Position numbers and translations under genes: made by a program. Positions 30,680 through 41,965 of a DNA stretch of 64,000 nt are shown here, piece by piece. This DNA is from Sorex araneus (Eukaryota > Chordata > Mammalia > Eulipotyphla > Soricidae): the NCBI RefSeq assembly GCF_027595985.1, contig NC_073312.1, positions 12,715,995 through 12,779,994 of the forward strand. The letters are read 5' to 3'. The notes beneath the pieces were generated by a model that was given only the letters and a program-made list of their open reading frames with translations, did not search any database and had not been told where the DNA came from. Every line of letters starts with the position of its first letter. The first letter of the stretch is position 1.

Positions 30680-30800
30680 CCCAGAAGCTTGGGTCCTAAT
30701 CTGGCCTTTGCCACTAACTCACCGCGCGGCCTTGGGCAAGGCTGTTTGTCTCGTGAGTCTCGTTCCCTCACCCGTGCGAGTGAGGATAATGATGACTAAC
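30680..30800 (+). repeat. MIR, well preserved
   Basis: GGTCCTAATCTGGCCTTTGCCACTAACTCACC, GCGGCCTTGGGCAAGGCTG, GAGTCTCGTTCCCTCACCCGTG and GAGGATAATGATGAC are collinear with MIR (ctctgccacttactagctgtgtgaccttgggcaag...ctcatctgtaaaatggggataatgat). One of the clearest MIRs of the window. Confidence 0.8.
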
Positions 30801-32085
30801 CCGAGTCCCGGGCTCCTGGGGGACGTAACGGGGAAAGGCGGTGGCAGGTCCTTGGAGAAGGGGCAGCGTTCATTCAGGGCAGCTGAACCTCTGATGCATG
30901 GGCACATGGTTCTGACCCGACGGGTGCCCGCCTTCTTGGAGGAGTCCATTTGGGCACCAGCTCTACCCGCTGGCCTGTTTCTCTAAAAGCTCAGGGAGAC
31001 TCTGAGCTGGGTGCTCCCTATTCCCAGGCTCCCCCACCTTCTCGGAGAGAGTGCCCTGTACGCCCCAGCTTTTCCAACTGGGAGATGGGTGAGGACTTGC
31101 CCCCAGCGGACAGCCGGGTCCTGGCCCAGCCGCACAGCACATCTCTCTCTCCGCCTGCGCTGCCTCCGTTCCCCACCCCTTGGCCCTTGCCTTCCCTTCT
31201 AGTTGGCTCAAAACAAGCTGACCGACCCACCCACCCCACCCCACCCCTACGCCAGTGGAGAGTGAGTCGAGAGAATGTGTAGGAAGACCAGGGGCGTAGT
31301 GCGGAGCCCGCTTTGCAGCCGGCTGGTGCAGAAGCAGGAGCTGTGCTTTCGGCAGACAGTAGACAGCACAGGGGGCTGGTTCTGCCGTGTTCAAACCCGG
31401 CGCCTGGTCTCTGTGCTCGCTGCCTCGGAGCCGCCAGGGGCAGGCGTCTGGGACAGGAGTCTAGGGACTCGCCCCAGCAAATTGCAAAGTGGCCTCTGCT
31501 GCCAGGGAGAGCACTCGAGTAGCTGCGGGTCTGAGCCTGGGGGACGGGCCGGCAGGCGCTGAGAGGCTGCTTCCCGGCCAGGGGACCGACCCGGCCCTCA
31601 GGTGTGTCTGGGACTTGCCGGCTTTGGCTCTGGAAGTCCGAGGAGCCCAGGCAAATGGAGGCAGTGGCTCAGCCTCGCCCGAGGCCTCGGGCTTAAGGCC
31701 CCGCATCAAGAATGTCGTTTCTTCAATTGTCGTTTTGATTCTTCCACAAAAGAGCCAAAGTTCTGGACGGAGAGAACAGAAGCCTGTCAGTCACTGGGGC
31801 GCACGCAGCGGGCGGTGAAAGAAGCTCCATTCAGAAACCCGCCGAGTCCCCCTCCGAGTGGGGGCGACTCCGAAACACGCAGGCCCCGGGGGAAGGGAAG
31901 CCGCTCAGCCCTGAAGCTCGGGGGCAGGGTGGGACCACACAGGAAAGTGCTTGGAATGAAGATTTCCTCTCTGCGTGGGGGAGGGGGGTTACATAGCTCT
32001 GGGTGTTTGCGAAAACTCAGCTGTGTAGCTCGCAGGGTGGGGTTGTTGTTCTGTGTGTAAATGATGCGTGCAAGAAGCTATCTTT
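30801..32085. other. Gene-free GC-rich stretch
   Basis: (CCCAC)n-like sequence at 31227-31250. Otherwise no repeat or exon could be recognised. Confidence 0.35.
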
Positions 32086-32457
32086 AAAATCACCCCTCGT
32101 GCTGAAAGTGGGTAAAGGACCAAACATGATGGCCTCTCCGTGTCTGTGTTGCTAAACCATAATGGAGAGAGGGGGAGGGGGAGGGGGCGGGAGGGGGAGG
32201 GGAGGCAGGCTGTAGATGGGGGTGTCAGAAGGGATACTGGGGATATTGGTGGTGGGAAATGTATACTGGTGGGGGGATGCGTGTTGAAACATTGTATAAC
32301 TGAAACCCGATCAGGAACAACTTTGTAACTGTATCACATGGTGATTTAATAAAAAAATTACCCCCAAAAAATCATAGATGTCAGCATTACTGCAAATATG
32401 TAACCAAAATTATTAATTAAATTGAACAACAATGACAACAGTAACAAAAATCACCCC
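32086..32457 (+). mobile_element. 5'-truncated L1 3' end with 11-bp target duplication
   Basis: AAAATCACCCC is present at 32086-32096 and 32447-32457. Inside, a GGGGGA-rich tract (32163-32212) is followed by GGTGGTGGGAAATGTATACTGG, GGGGATGCGTGTTGAAACATTG, TATAACTGAAACCCGATCAGG, ACAACTTTGTAACTGTATC and ATGGTGATTTAATAAAAAAATT. These match the L1 3' UTR at 61964-62425. About 100 AT-rich bp follow the polyadenylation-like AATAAA. Confidence 0.85.
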
Positions 32458-32615
32458 CTGGGGTCATAGAAGTAGTTCAGCGGGTAAGTCTCTTCCTGCC
32501 TGGCGTGAAGCTGACCCATGGCACCACGCATGGACCTTTGAGACCTGCCAGGAGTGACCCTAGCACACAGAGCCTGGACTACGCCCCTCGCATAGCCGGG
32601 CTGGGCTCCAAACCA
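32458..32615 (+). repeat. Diverged SINE inserted at the L1 edge
   Basis: GGGGTCATAGAAGTAGTTCAGCGGGTAAG, GAAGCTGACCCATGGCACC, GGACCTTTGAGACCTGCCAGGAGTGACCC and CACACAGAGCCTGG keep SINE order. A 17-C homopolymer at 32642-32658 lies shortly downstream. Confidence 0.65.
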
Positions 32616-33077
32616 GCCACCAATAAATGAGTACATTGGCTCCCCCCCCCCCCCCCCCGGCTGCTTGTAGATACAGCTGGGGGCCTGGGGGTGCTCATGC
32701 TGCCACCATCCACGGGGACAGTGGATGAGGGTCAGAGTCTTGAATAGGACACAGAACGCTCCGGGGCTCCTGCCCCTCACAGCACCCTGGTGGGTGCAAG
32801 ACCCTTTTCTCTTAGGGCCAGGGAGACAGAGCAAAGGCCGGGTGCTTTGACTGCGGGAGCCCTGGCACTGCCAGGCCAGAATGAGCCCCAGCACCAGCCA
32901 CTTTGTGGGCAACCCCCCCCCGCCCTCCCAGAAAGAAGCTTTGAGTCCTGCACTGTGCGATGGTGTAAAGGGGAAGAGGCTCCCCCCAAACCTGGGCGGC
33001 AGAGGAGAGTGAGGGAGATACGGAAGCCCCGGCCCGGCTGCCACGGGGGCACGGGGCCAGTGGGGGGACTCGGGCAG

Positions 33078-33123
33078 TCCTTTCGTAGAGTCTCCAGTTC
33101 TCCTTTCGTAGAGTCTCCAGTTC
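33078..33123. repeat. Perfect 23-bp tandem duplication
   Basis: The 23-bp unit beginning TCCTTTCGTAGAG and ending CTCCAGTTC is present at 33078-33100 and again at 33101-33123 without a mismatch. Perfect identity implies a recent slippage or repair event, or an assembly artefact. Confidence 0.97.
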
Positions 33124-34951
33124 AGCAGTCAGCAGAGTTAGCCGCCGGAACTGTGCGCCCAGGTTGGCACCAGGGTGATTTTCTTCCGGATCTCTGAACT
33201 TGGCTGTTATGTCTCTGCTGACCTCGGCCTGCTGGGAGGGTGACTTGGAGGAGGGACCATGAGCCCGTGGTTGCCCGAGTCCCAAGGGACAGGAGGGATC
33301 AGGGGCTCGTGTCTGGCAGGGGCACTCGTGGGCAAGCTGGTGGCTGGACAGCGCTGCTGTCCACCGGCCAGGCTGTGGGATCCTGGGCCAGGAGGGACCA
33401 TCCTAACCCAAACCACCTGGACGTGGCTTGTTCTTCCGGCGATCTTGGCTTTGGGATTGGGGATAGGGCCCAGCGCCACTCAGGAGGATTTCCTGGGGGT
33501 CGCTTCCCCTGGGCACCGGGTCTCCATGCAACTCAGAGGCAGGCATGTGGCTTCTGTTTGGAGGAGTCATCGAAAGGGCAGACAGAGCGGGGGCGGCCCT
33601 GGTCCTAATGGTCTGGGCTCTGGTGGGGCCATGGGGGGAGGGGCGGGAAAAGGGCCCACAGGACTTCAGGGTCCCTGTTGGACGCAGCTTCCCGGATGCA
33701 GGGTCTGGCTGGGCAGCCTCCAGAGACGCGGGCCCCGCAGAGAAGCAGCTAGGGTCGATGGGTGGGAGGTTCTGGATAGTTCCATACCTGCCCTGCATAG
33801 GCCACCCTCCTGGCTCCCCTGGCCAGGCCTCCTTTCGGGTTCTGGGCCCTCTCTTGGTCTTCCTGAGAGCCCCCTCCTCCCCCAAGTGGGCGTCCTGCCA
33901 TTTCCTTCCATCCCCCCACTCTTGGGTCCCCCTCCCCCATTTTTACACAACAGGATTTATTCATGGCCACTGTATTCAAGTCCCCAGATGGGGGGAGAAG
34001 AAGAGATGGTGTTGAATGAGCTCATTGTCCGGCGATTTCACTGGCTCCTTTTATTTCATCCCCACAGTCCGAGAACATATTGAGCTGATTTACTCAAATT
34101 CAAATACGGTCCTTTGGGAAGGAGCACTGCTCGGGTGCTCGAGGGCCCCGGTGCCGGGGCGGGGCCTCGGGGTGGCGAGTTGGCCGGGGGCACCTCTCGC
34201 CCATCTGCACGGGCTGTGTCTCCTGAGGGACAATGGTCTCAGTGACCGCCCCAGACGCCTTCTGAGGTGGAGATGGGCCCCGGCCCTGGCCCTCTCCGTT
34301 GCCAGGCCCTTGGGGCCTCCCCTCCATGCGAGTTCTCTGAAGTCCCAAGGGTGGACTGCCCCGGGAAGGCCACTGGCACTGCCCTGCTCTGGGCAGAAAC
34401 CGCTCTTGGCGTGGCCCATTCCGAGGCGCCGGGCACTGGGGCTGCCTGATGCGTCTCTCTCTGCAGCGGGTACAGCTGCGGTCCCTGTGGCATGTGGCCG
34501 GCCGGGAGCTGAGGTCTGCGGCATGTGGGATGGCCGAGAGGGGCTGCCTGGAGAGCTGGAGCCGACCGCTCAGGGCGCTGGTGCCCCTGGGAGAAGCCCC
34601 GAGAAGCCCCGGCAGCCCTGGGCTAGGGGAGGCCCGTGCAGCAGGAGCACGGGGTGTGCCTGACCCCTGCCCCAGCTAGCAACTGCACCATCGCCCTCCA
34701 CGGCAGTCTGTGCAAAACCTCCAGAGCCTCCAAACACCAGAGCGGTCCCGCCCAGGGAGGGTGTCAGGGGGTCCGGGACCCACCTCCTGGTGCACCCTGG
34801 CTCACCCCTCCTGCAACTGCTGTGTTCCTCCTTGTCCTTCCATGCATCCAAGTCTTTCCTCCTCTCAAGCCCCCCTCTTGGTACCCTCCCTTTCCCCCCC
34901 GGCCAGCTGTATTTGCATCTCTTGCATCTTGAGTCAAGAAGAGGGACTTTG
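33124..34951. other. Gene-free stretch with a small AT-rich island
   Basis: At 33945-34120 an AT-richer segment (GGATTTATTCATGGCC, GAGCTGATTTACTCAAATTC) stands out in GC-rich surroundings. TCCCCACAG at about 34062 looks like an acceptor but leads into no recognisable exon. A conserved non-coding element is possible. No repeats were recognised. Confidence 0.35.
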
Positions 34952-35085
34952 CTGTGGGCTGGGAAGGTAACGGTGAAAGGCTGGAGCAAGACCTGTGCAA
35001 GGTTCAGAGTTTGGACCCCAGAACTACCAGGGAGAGTCCTGGGGGTCCCTGGCAGCATTGCTGGGCCTGAGCACTGGGGCGTCTG
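34952..35085 (+). repeat. Possible old SINE
   Basis: GTGGGCTGGGAAGGTAACGG, CAAGGTTCAGAGTTTGGACCCCAG and AGCATTGCTGGGCCTGAGCAC retain a loose SINE order. Confidence 0.4.
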
Positions 35086-35109
35086 GGCTGTTCCACCAGG
35101 CTGAGTCCC

Positions 35110-35295
35110 ACTGGGAGCGGTACCGGGGCGGGAGAGAGATTCCCATCTGTCCTTGCGCGCAGTGGACCCTGGTTCCATCCCCAGCACCACATGTGGTTCC
35201 CCCAGCCCCACCCGCGGTGACCCCTAAGCACAGAGCCAGGCTTCAGCCCCAGGCACTGCAGATAGGGCCCCCAATACCAAAGCAACACCAGAAAC
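35110..35295 (+). repeat. Diverged SINE, plus strand
   Basis: GGGAGCGGTACCGGGGCGGGAG, GTGGACCCTGGTTCCATCCCC, AGCACCACATGTGGTTCCCC, GGTGACCCCTAAGCACAGAGCCAGG and CCAATACCAAAGCAACACC. Confidence 0.7.
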
Positions 35296-36695
35296 AGAGG
35301 AAAGAGATTCCCGTGAGAAACAGGCTGGAACTGCCCAGAGGGGAGAGGCCGCACCTAGTCCCAAACCTCGGGCTTCTTCAGGCTCTCATTTCTAGAGGAC
35401 CCGGCCCCAGACCCAGTCCCCGCCAGGAGCTGCGGGCGACCTCGGTGGAGAGTGCAGAGCTTGCTCTCACCCGACAAGCAGCGCCTGGTTCCCCCGTGGA
35501 AGAGGAGGACCGGGTGAGAATGGGTGCGGGTGCTTTGGGCGGCCCCATGGGTGCCTCCTCCGGAGACGGCTGCAGTGCCCCTCAGCACTCGCCGTGCTCC
35601 CAGTGTGGTCCTCGTCAGTCAGCCGTCCCACTGTTCTGGCAGGCTGGGGTCCCTGGGTTCCCAGGGACAGGCAGCCCCTCCCATCCCTGTGCCCTGCCCA
35701 GCCCACGACCCGGGAGGGAGCATCTGAGGCAGCCTGGCACTGGCGTGGAGGGGGGAGCATGAGAACGTGGCCACAGTTTGGATAAAAGTCCCAAACAAGA
35801 AGGCTCCACGCGGACGAAAATAATTTCTTCCCGTTGACCTCCCGGCTCCGCGGTGGGCAGGCGGCCATCCCCGCCCCGCTGATGTGGCTTTGCTGGATGT
35901 AATTGTAAACAGCTCGGCCGGGAGCCACCCTCCCAGAGTTATGGGGTCCAGGTGGCGCGCATGGCGCGGCCCTGCTTGCTGTGGGGCTTTAGGTCAGACC
36001 CCAGCGAGACCCTCTTCTGCAACCCCCTGCCCCTGTCTCTGCCCCGGGCTAAAGGGACTTCAGAGCCACTCATTCTGAGCGAGAAGCCTGAGGTCATCTT
36101 AGAGTGAGGCTGCGTCTCTCGCACCCACGGCTCAGGGCTCCTGCGTGCCAGGCTCTGTCTGCCACCTGGGACGGCCAGCGGTAGCCCGGGTCACTTTCCT
36201 CCACGGATCTTAGGACAGCGGCCACCTGGTGTGGGGGTCCCTTTGTGCTGAACAGGGAGTCTTTCCCAAAGTGGGCGATCCCCAGGGGCGCTGGAACATT
36301 CCTTGGGCCAGCTGTAGCCTGCACTGTAATTGGAGTGAGCTCAGGTTCTGTTTGCTGGCTTTAAGGTCAAATCTTGGGGGCTGGCTGAGTCTTTTTTTTT
36401 TTTTTAAATCTGAAAGCGGGGCAGAAGCCCAAGTTAAGTTTGTGGCCCTGTGTAAGAGCAGAGGTGCCTGCCCCTTGCGTGAGGAGGGGTCACCTAGGAG
36501 CAGACATGCCCACGGATTGTGTGGAAATACCCCTTGGAGGGTCGAGGGGAGGTGGGTGGGGGTGGGGTGGGTGCAGGGTCATTCATTTTGCTCCTGGCAG
36601 CCCTCACCTAGGTCCAGGGAAGCCTGGACACATCTAGGCTCACTTCCAGCCCTGGGTGGAGAACACACATCATATATCATACCAGAGTGCGTGCC

Positions 36696-36697
<2 letters not shown>
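35296..36697. other. Gene-free GC-rich stretch
   Basis: A repeat-free section at 35775-35930 with GGATAAAAG, AATAATTTC and TGTAATTGTAAACAGC (forkhead-like) words could be regulatory. A T13 run lies at about 36391. No exon. Confidence 0.35.

Positions 36698-36739
<42 letters not shown>
36698..36739. repeat. (TG)n microsatellite, 21 units
   Basis: Pure TG/GT run of about 42 bp, directly upstream of the minus-strand SINE at 36785. Confidence 0.96.
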
Positions 36740-36740
<1 letters not shown>

Positions 36741-36784
36741 CGGCAAGGAGGTGACAGCTAAGGCCATTTTTCTGACTTTATTAT

Positions 36785-36960
36785 TATTTGTTTTTACTTT
36801 TTGGGTCACACCCAGCGATGCACAGGGGTTACTCCTGGCCTTGCACTCAGGAATTACTCCTGGCAGTGCTCAGGGGACCCTATGGGATGCTGGGAATCGA
36901 ACCCGGGTCAGCCGCATGCAAGGCAAACGCGCCCTACCTGCTGTGCTATCACTCCACCCC
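36785..36960 (-). repeat. tRNA-derived SINE, minus strand, near full length
   Basis: TTTTTGGGTCACACCCAGCGATGCACAGGGG, TGCACTCAGGAATTACTCCTGG, GGGAATCGAACCCGGGTCAGCC and TGTGCTATCACTCC. Box B and box A complements are intact. Confidence 0.95.
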
Positions 36961-39039
36961 CTTTCCAACATTTCCTAAAGCATTTCCAGAGTGCCCCCAG
37001 GGATGAGATGCTGCTGTTGGTGCCCCCTCCAGCCTCAGGACCTGCTCTAGGGCGAGGTCGGGCTGTTCTGTGGTGGAGCCATTGCAGATTCTGAGCTTCT
37101 CTAGGGCTGTGCTTGCGAAGTCTCGGGTTGGGAGTGAGGGCAGGCACATGACTAACTCGGAGCAAAAGAGTCTTGCCATGGCTTCTTGCCCCTCACCAGC
37201 CAAGATGGAGCGTGAACGTGAACGTGGTTCAGATTAAGGAGGAAGCGACTAGCTGGCAGGGACCCCCGTGGCGTCTGGTGTGAAATGCTGCATTTCTGGC
37301 ACCTGGCAGTAGGGGTGAGGGGTGTGGCTGAGGGCCCTCCCTGGGGCATGAGCAGCTGTCGGAGCACCGGCCCTCCCGGAACTAAGGAGGAAAGCGTCCC
37401 CACGGCTGGCTTGCCTGTGCAAGGGACGTCCCCCTCCACCTCAAAAGTTTAACCCGGAGGTGCTCAGCTCTTTCCTTCTAGATCATTCTGTCAGTGAGCT
37501 TCTTAGAGCCTTCCATACCTGGCCACCGGAGCTCAGGTGAGCCCAGATGTCTGGAGGAACCTGCTCCCGACCCTTCTCCTTGGGTGCCGGTATTGGGTGG
37601 GGGGCTGGGGGTAAGGGGGCGGTGACTCCTCCACAACTATGCAAACACTCCCCTTGCTCTGTGCTAGAGAAAACCAAGTACACCCAGGCCTGGCGCCTTC
37701 CTCACTGCCCGGCCCCTGCCCAGCTGGGTTCCGGTAGGTGCTCCTGGGCCCGACAGTCAGCCTTGGCAGCTGGGCCCCCTGATGCCTTTCACCCCTTCAG
37801 GTTTCTGGTCTTTGGGCCCATTTGACTGTCCACGGACGGTCCCCCGTTCCTGGAGGCTGGGCGGCAGCTTCCTAAAGGCCAAACCCACAAGGCCTCTGTG
37901 TGCCCATGCGCCAGGCTCCTCCGGCACCCAGGCAGGAGGAGTAGGGCCCAGGAATGGTTGTTGGTACTGGATGGCATCAGAGTTTGTGGCTTTCGCTCTG
38001 TGCTGGCGCCCGGGATGGAGGAACAGGCAGCCAGGGAGGCGAGTGTGGCCCTCCCTCCCAGGACTAAGGTTTCGATTCCGCGAGGAGCGCCTCTAAAGAG
38101 CAGGTACAGGCGGAAGACAGTGAGTCAAGGGTCTGAGAGGGAGCAGGCGCCTCCCAGGCTAGCCCCAGGGCTCCCGTGACCCTCAGGGATGCACCGTGTA
38201 GACCTGTCCGCCGGCTCCAACTGGCGACCGTCCTGGGTGCGGGCGGCAGGCGGAAGAGGTAGTCAGGACTGTCGGGAGAGTGGACGCCAGAAGCAGACTG
38301 TAGAAATTGTGCACAGTTGGTGCTCAGTGGATTCAATGTCTGTCCAGCAGTGTAGACGGACTTGGGCTACCACCATGCTGGCAGAGAGGCAAGAGGCAGA
38401 ACAGGACCGTGGGGCAGGCCTTGGCCAGAGTGAGCGAGGTGCAGAGTGGACGCAGGCAAGCTCAGGGGTGCACGTGAGAAGGGTCCTCCCTCTTGGAGTG
38501 GCAGGGGGGTGGGCTTAGAGGGCAGAGGGCATTTGGAAGGGCAGTGGGGGGGTGGGAGGGGGACTCGGGCCACTTCCTGTGATACTCAACCAGCCAAGCT
38601 GGACGGTTCAACACTCAGGCCTGGTGATACGATGCAGCTTGAGCCTGTGATGCTCGGTGCTCCCGCAGCTGTTCTAACCCCACTACCTGTCCGGCAGTGC
38701 CAGGGATGGCGCTGGGCTCCCCCTGCATGCTAGTCACCTGCTCCTGTTCCTTCCCTCCTGCCGAGTTTGCTGACTGTTGCAGGAAACACAGATCCAATTG
38801 GCAGCAGTGTTTGACTTGTCATTCCCCGGCCCCTGGGACCTGGGGTTGTCATTGGGACTCTATGACCGAGCGTGGGTCACGTGCAGGTTGAGCCTCCCAA
38901 GGGCGCAGGAATTGGGCTTTCTCTGTTCTCACGTGATCAACTGGGTGTGACTTGACTACGCAGCATACTTGTTGGTTCTCCCATCACCCTCCCACCCCCC
39001 ACCATCGGAAGAGATAAGAGTCACACCAGACTGAGCATC
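36961..39039. other. Gene-free GC-rich stretch
   Basis: No exon was recognised. GGTGCTCAGTGGATTCAATG at about 38321-38340 resembles a MIR/L2 3' end. The rest shows nothing identifiable. Confidence 0.35.
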
Positions 39040-39215
39040 CAGGGGCTGGAGACTAAGGGGTTTTCCTTATATTCCACCGAACCCACTTCAATGCCCACCA
39101 GAGCGTTGGGTCCCATGAGCCCCCCCCCCCGGAGTAAACCCTGAGCACAGAGCCAAGAGTCAGCTCTGAGCACTGCTGGGTGTGGAATCTGCCTCGTCTC
39201 CAAAATAACAGCAAA
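39040..39215 (+). repeat. Diverged SINE, plus strand
   Basis: CAGGGGCTGGAGACTAAGGGG, GGTCCCATGAG, a C11 run, GAGTAAACCCTGAGCACAGAGCC, AGCACTGCTGGGTGTGG and an A-rich, CAAAACAACAAAAC tail. Confidence 0.7.
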
Positions 39216-39330
39216 ACAACAACAAAACCAGAGCACCTAAATAGCTCAGGACTCTATCATGAGGATCAACTGGCCCAGAACATTTTCTGCTTTCTCTTCC
39301 TCAATCAAAGTTGCTCTCCATTTCGTTCTT

Positions 39331-39358
39331 TTTGTTTTGTTTTGTTTTGTTTTGTTTT
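39331..39358. repeat. (TTTTG)n simple repeat
   Basis: Five to six TTTTG units, likely an old retroposon tail. A mirror-image (AAAAC)n run lies at 39773-39798. Confidence 0.9.
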
Positions 39359-39372
39359 AAGGTCTTTTGGAG

Positions 39373-39560
39373 GGGCCAGCGTGATATTACAGGGGGTAGG
39401 GTCTTGCCGTAAATGCAGCCAATCCAGGTTCAATTCCTCAGTATCCCGTAGGGTCCTCCAAGCCATCACCAGGGGTAACTCCTGAGTGCAGAGACAAGAG
39501 TAACCCCTGAGCATTGCCAGGTGTGACCGCAAAACATCAAGAACAAAAAGAAAGTCTTTT
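39373..39560 (+). repeat. tRNA-derived SINE, plus strand
   Basis: AGGGGCCAGCGTGATATTACAGGGGGTAGGG, CCAATCCAGGTTCAATTCC, CAGTATCCCGTAGGGTCC, CCTGAGTGCAGAGAC, GAGTAACCCCTGAGCATTGCC and GGTGTGACCGCAAAAC. Confidence 0.88.
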
Positions 39561-40046
39561 TGAGGGTCAGATTTGGGGGTGGAGGAGAGAACCCTGGAGA
39601 CTGGGGGCGGGGCGGGGGGTGCTCGGTGTGGTGGCCAAGCCCAGAGCTGCCCCCGGGTGTGTGCTCGGGGGCAGGACAGCTGACTCTCTCGGGCGAGGCT
39701 TGGCGGTGGGTGGCAAATCCAGGGTGTGTGAAGCCAAAAGTTACAGCTGAAAGTTTGCAGAAAATGGAAAAAACACAAAACAAAACAAAACAAAACAAAA
39801 AAACGTGGTGGGCTCATCTGGCTGGTCCTTCCCCGTTGTTATTTCTCACCAGGAACTTCTTGCGGCTCCTGCTGGTCCCCACGGCATCTGCCACAGGCCT
39901 TGGCAGGTGGCTGTCTCCAGTGAGGGACAGCAAAGAACACCAGCACCGTGTCCCTCGCTCCAGGTGGAGGGATTGACTTGCTGGTGTCCTTACACGACCC
40001 CTTAGGGAAGGCATGCCAAGGGTCCTCACAGTCGGCTGCTTCGGGT

Positions 40047-40198
40047 TGGGGGGAGCTACTCCTGGTTCTGTGCTCAGGGTGGCAGTGCTGGGAGTCGGGG
40101 TAGGGGGCTGGTGCTCGCGTGGCACCAGGTTTTGACTGGAGGTCAGCCACATGCAAGGGTAGCACCTTAACTCCCCTGCCTCCCTCTGGCCCAGTTGG
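40047..40198 (-). repeat. Diverged SINE, minus strand
   Basis: GGAGCTACTCCTGGTTCTGTGCTCAGG, GGCAGTGCTGGGAG, GGTTTTGACTGGAGGTCAGCC and ACATGCAAGGGTAGC. Confidence 0.6.
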
Positions 40199-40329
40199 CA
40201 GGTCTGACGCTTTACTCTGTGCCAGGTCGGGACGAGGTGCCAGAAGGTAAAGCCAGACACTTTGCTCCTGGGAGTTCTTCTTGGAGGACGTGAAGAGTGA
40301 GCCAACACGCTCTGAAAGCAGGCCGTCTG

Positions 40330-40505
40330 GGGCAGGGCTGGGGAGCTGGTGCAGGTGGCAGAGGAGTACATCCTGGCGTAAGTGAGGCTCTAAGCTTGAG
40401 CCCCAGCACCCTGTGGCCCCTGACAGCCCCTGGGTGTGGCCCCGGTGGTCCCAAGTGCTGCTGGAATGGCCCCAGTCACCTTGAGAACCACTGGTGTGGT
40501 CCTTA
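40330..40505 (+). repeat. Possible old SINE
   Basis: GGCTGGGGAGCTGGTGCAGGTGG, TAAGCTTGAGCCCCAGCACC and GGGTGTGGCCCC echo head, box B and end of body. Confidence 0.4.
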
Positions 40506-40514
40506 GAAAAAGGG

Positions 40515-40570
40515 CAATTTTATTTTATTTATTTATTTTATTTATTAATTTTAATTAATCAATTTATTTA
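40515..40570. repeat. (TTTA)n-rich tract
   Basis: Imperfect TTTA/TTAAT repeats lead up to the next SINE; a second TTTA tract (40824-40882) follows it. The two are probably one tract split by the insertion. Confidence 0.85.
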
Positions 40571-40823
40571 TGGCTGGAGTGATAGCACAGCGGGTAGGGT
40601 ATTTGTCTTGCATGTGACCTGACCCGGGTTCGATTCCTTTGCCCCTCACGGAGAGCCCGGCAAGCTACTGAGAGTATCTCGCCCGCATGGCAGAGCCTAG
40701 CAAGCTACCCATGGCATATTTGATATGCCAAAAAACAGTAACATGTCTCACAATGGAGATGTTCCTGGTGCCCACTTGAGCAAATCGATGAGCAACAGGA
40801 TGACAGTGACAGTGATACAGTGA
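40571..40823 (+). repeat. Second SINE type, plus strand, complete
   Basis: GGCTGGAGTGATAGCACAGCGGGTAGGG, GACCCGGGTTCGATTCC, AGAGAGCCCGG-type block (CGGAGAGCCCGGCAAGC), GCATGGCAGAGCC, TTTGATATGCCAAAAAAC, TCTCACAATGGAGATG and GATGAGCAACAGGATGACAGTG. It sits inside a TTTA microsatellite, a T-rich target of the kind L1 machinery prefers. Confidence 0.93.
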
Positions 40824-40882
40824 TTTCATTTATTTATTTAGTTAGTTATCTATTTATTTATTTATTTATTTATTTATTTATT
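40824..40882. repeat. (TTTA)n microsatellite
   Basis: About 14 units of TTTA with GTTA interruptions between two SINEs of opposite strand. Confidence 0.92.
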
Positions 40883-41046
40883 GGTTTTTGGGTCATTCCT
40901 GGTGATGCACAGGTTTTACTCCTGGCTCTGCACTCAGGAATTACTCCTGGTGGTGCTCGGGGGACCATACGGGATGCCAGGGATCAAACCGGGTCAACCA
41001 TGTGCAAGGCAAACATCCTACCCACTGTACTATCGCTCCGGCCCCC
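40883..41046 (-). repeat. tRNA-derived SINE, minus strand
   Basis: GGTTTTTGGGTCATTCCTGGTGATGCACAGG, CTGCACTCAGGAATTACTCCTGG, CAGGGATCAAACCGGGTC and GTACTATCGCTCCGGCCC. Its head faces the head of the plus-strand SINE at 40571 across 310 bp. Confidence 0.93.
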
Positions 41047-41884
41047 AAAGGACAATTTTAAACTGTAATCAGTAACACAAAATGGAAAGTAGATGTAAGT
41101 GTTGGGGAGACGCCCCTCCTATCCTCATGTTAGCCCGGTGGCCATGGAGAGACCGTGGACACGAATGAAGAGGAGGGGTCTGTAGGGAGTGCAGGGTCGA
41201 GAGGTCCACAACTCTTGGAGTGTGTTGGGGGAGGGCAGGGGTGTCGGTGTATCGAGACGGGGCGAGGGGGGGGGGGTGGAGTGAGGAAGTGGGACACTGG
41301 TGCATGAGGGTTCCTGGAAAGACCGACATGCACTGTGACCTTTAGCTTCCTTGCTGAGAGGCCTTGGCCTCTTCCAAATGGATTGATTGGTCACCCCAGC
41401 TTCGCCGTGAGTCACCGGTCTGCAGGCTTCTGGAGAAAAGTTGAAAACCACCAGATGGACAAATCCCACATAGTGTATTTTCCACGGAAACGGCCCAAGC
41501 ACACCCACCTCCGTCTTCCTTTCTCTCCTGTCTGACGAGGCTGACCCGTCCCCACCCTGTGTGTTCACCCACTTTCCGGAAGGGGGTCCGAAGGGAGGTC
41601 CCTGGAGCCAGTGGCCAGCCCTCACACAGCCGGGCTGGCTGGGGGCAGCTGCCTGTGACTCCTGCACGAAGAGTTGGTCCTTCCCAGCCTCCAGGGCAGG
41701 GCCAGAGAGCAGCGTCGTGACCTCTGAACCCCACCCGGCAGCTCTGACCTGCTCTCCCTGGATGAGGCATCCGGCACTTTCTCCGCCCCGCCCTCGTTTC
41801 TGCCAGCACCCCATCCAGTGACAGGGACCGGACGTACTGTCAGACTTGCAGATCTGGTTCCCATCCAGCCTGCACACTTGTCAC
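41047..41884. other. Gene-free stretch
   Basis: A G11-type run lies near 41268-41277. No gene or repeat recognised. Confidence 0.35.
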
Positions 41885-41965
41885 CTAGGGACCTGCTTGC
41901 CCTTCTGTGACTCGGTTTCTCCATCGGAAAGGGGCTGGCTATCCTCTCCCTTGGAGGTGTGTGGG
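41885..41965 (+). repeat. MIR fragment
   Basis: TAGGGACCTGCTTGCCCTTCTGTGACTCGGTTTCTCCATCGG follows MIR (gggcaagtcacttaacctctctgagcctcagtttcctcatctg). Confidence 0.55.

Noticed and set aside
33259..34083. 274-codon plus-strand frame
   Set aside because: GC-driven, low-complexity residues, with alternative frames of similar length over the same bases.
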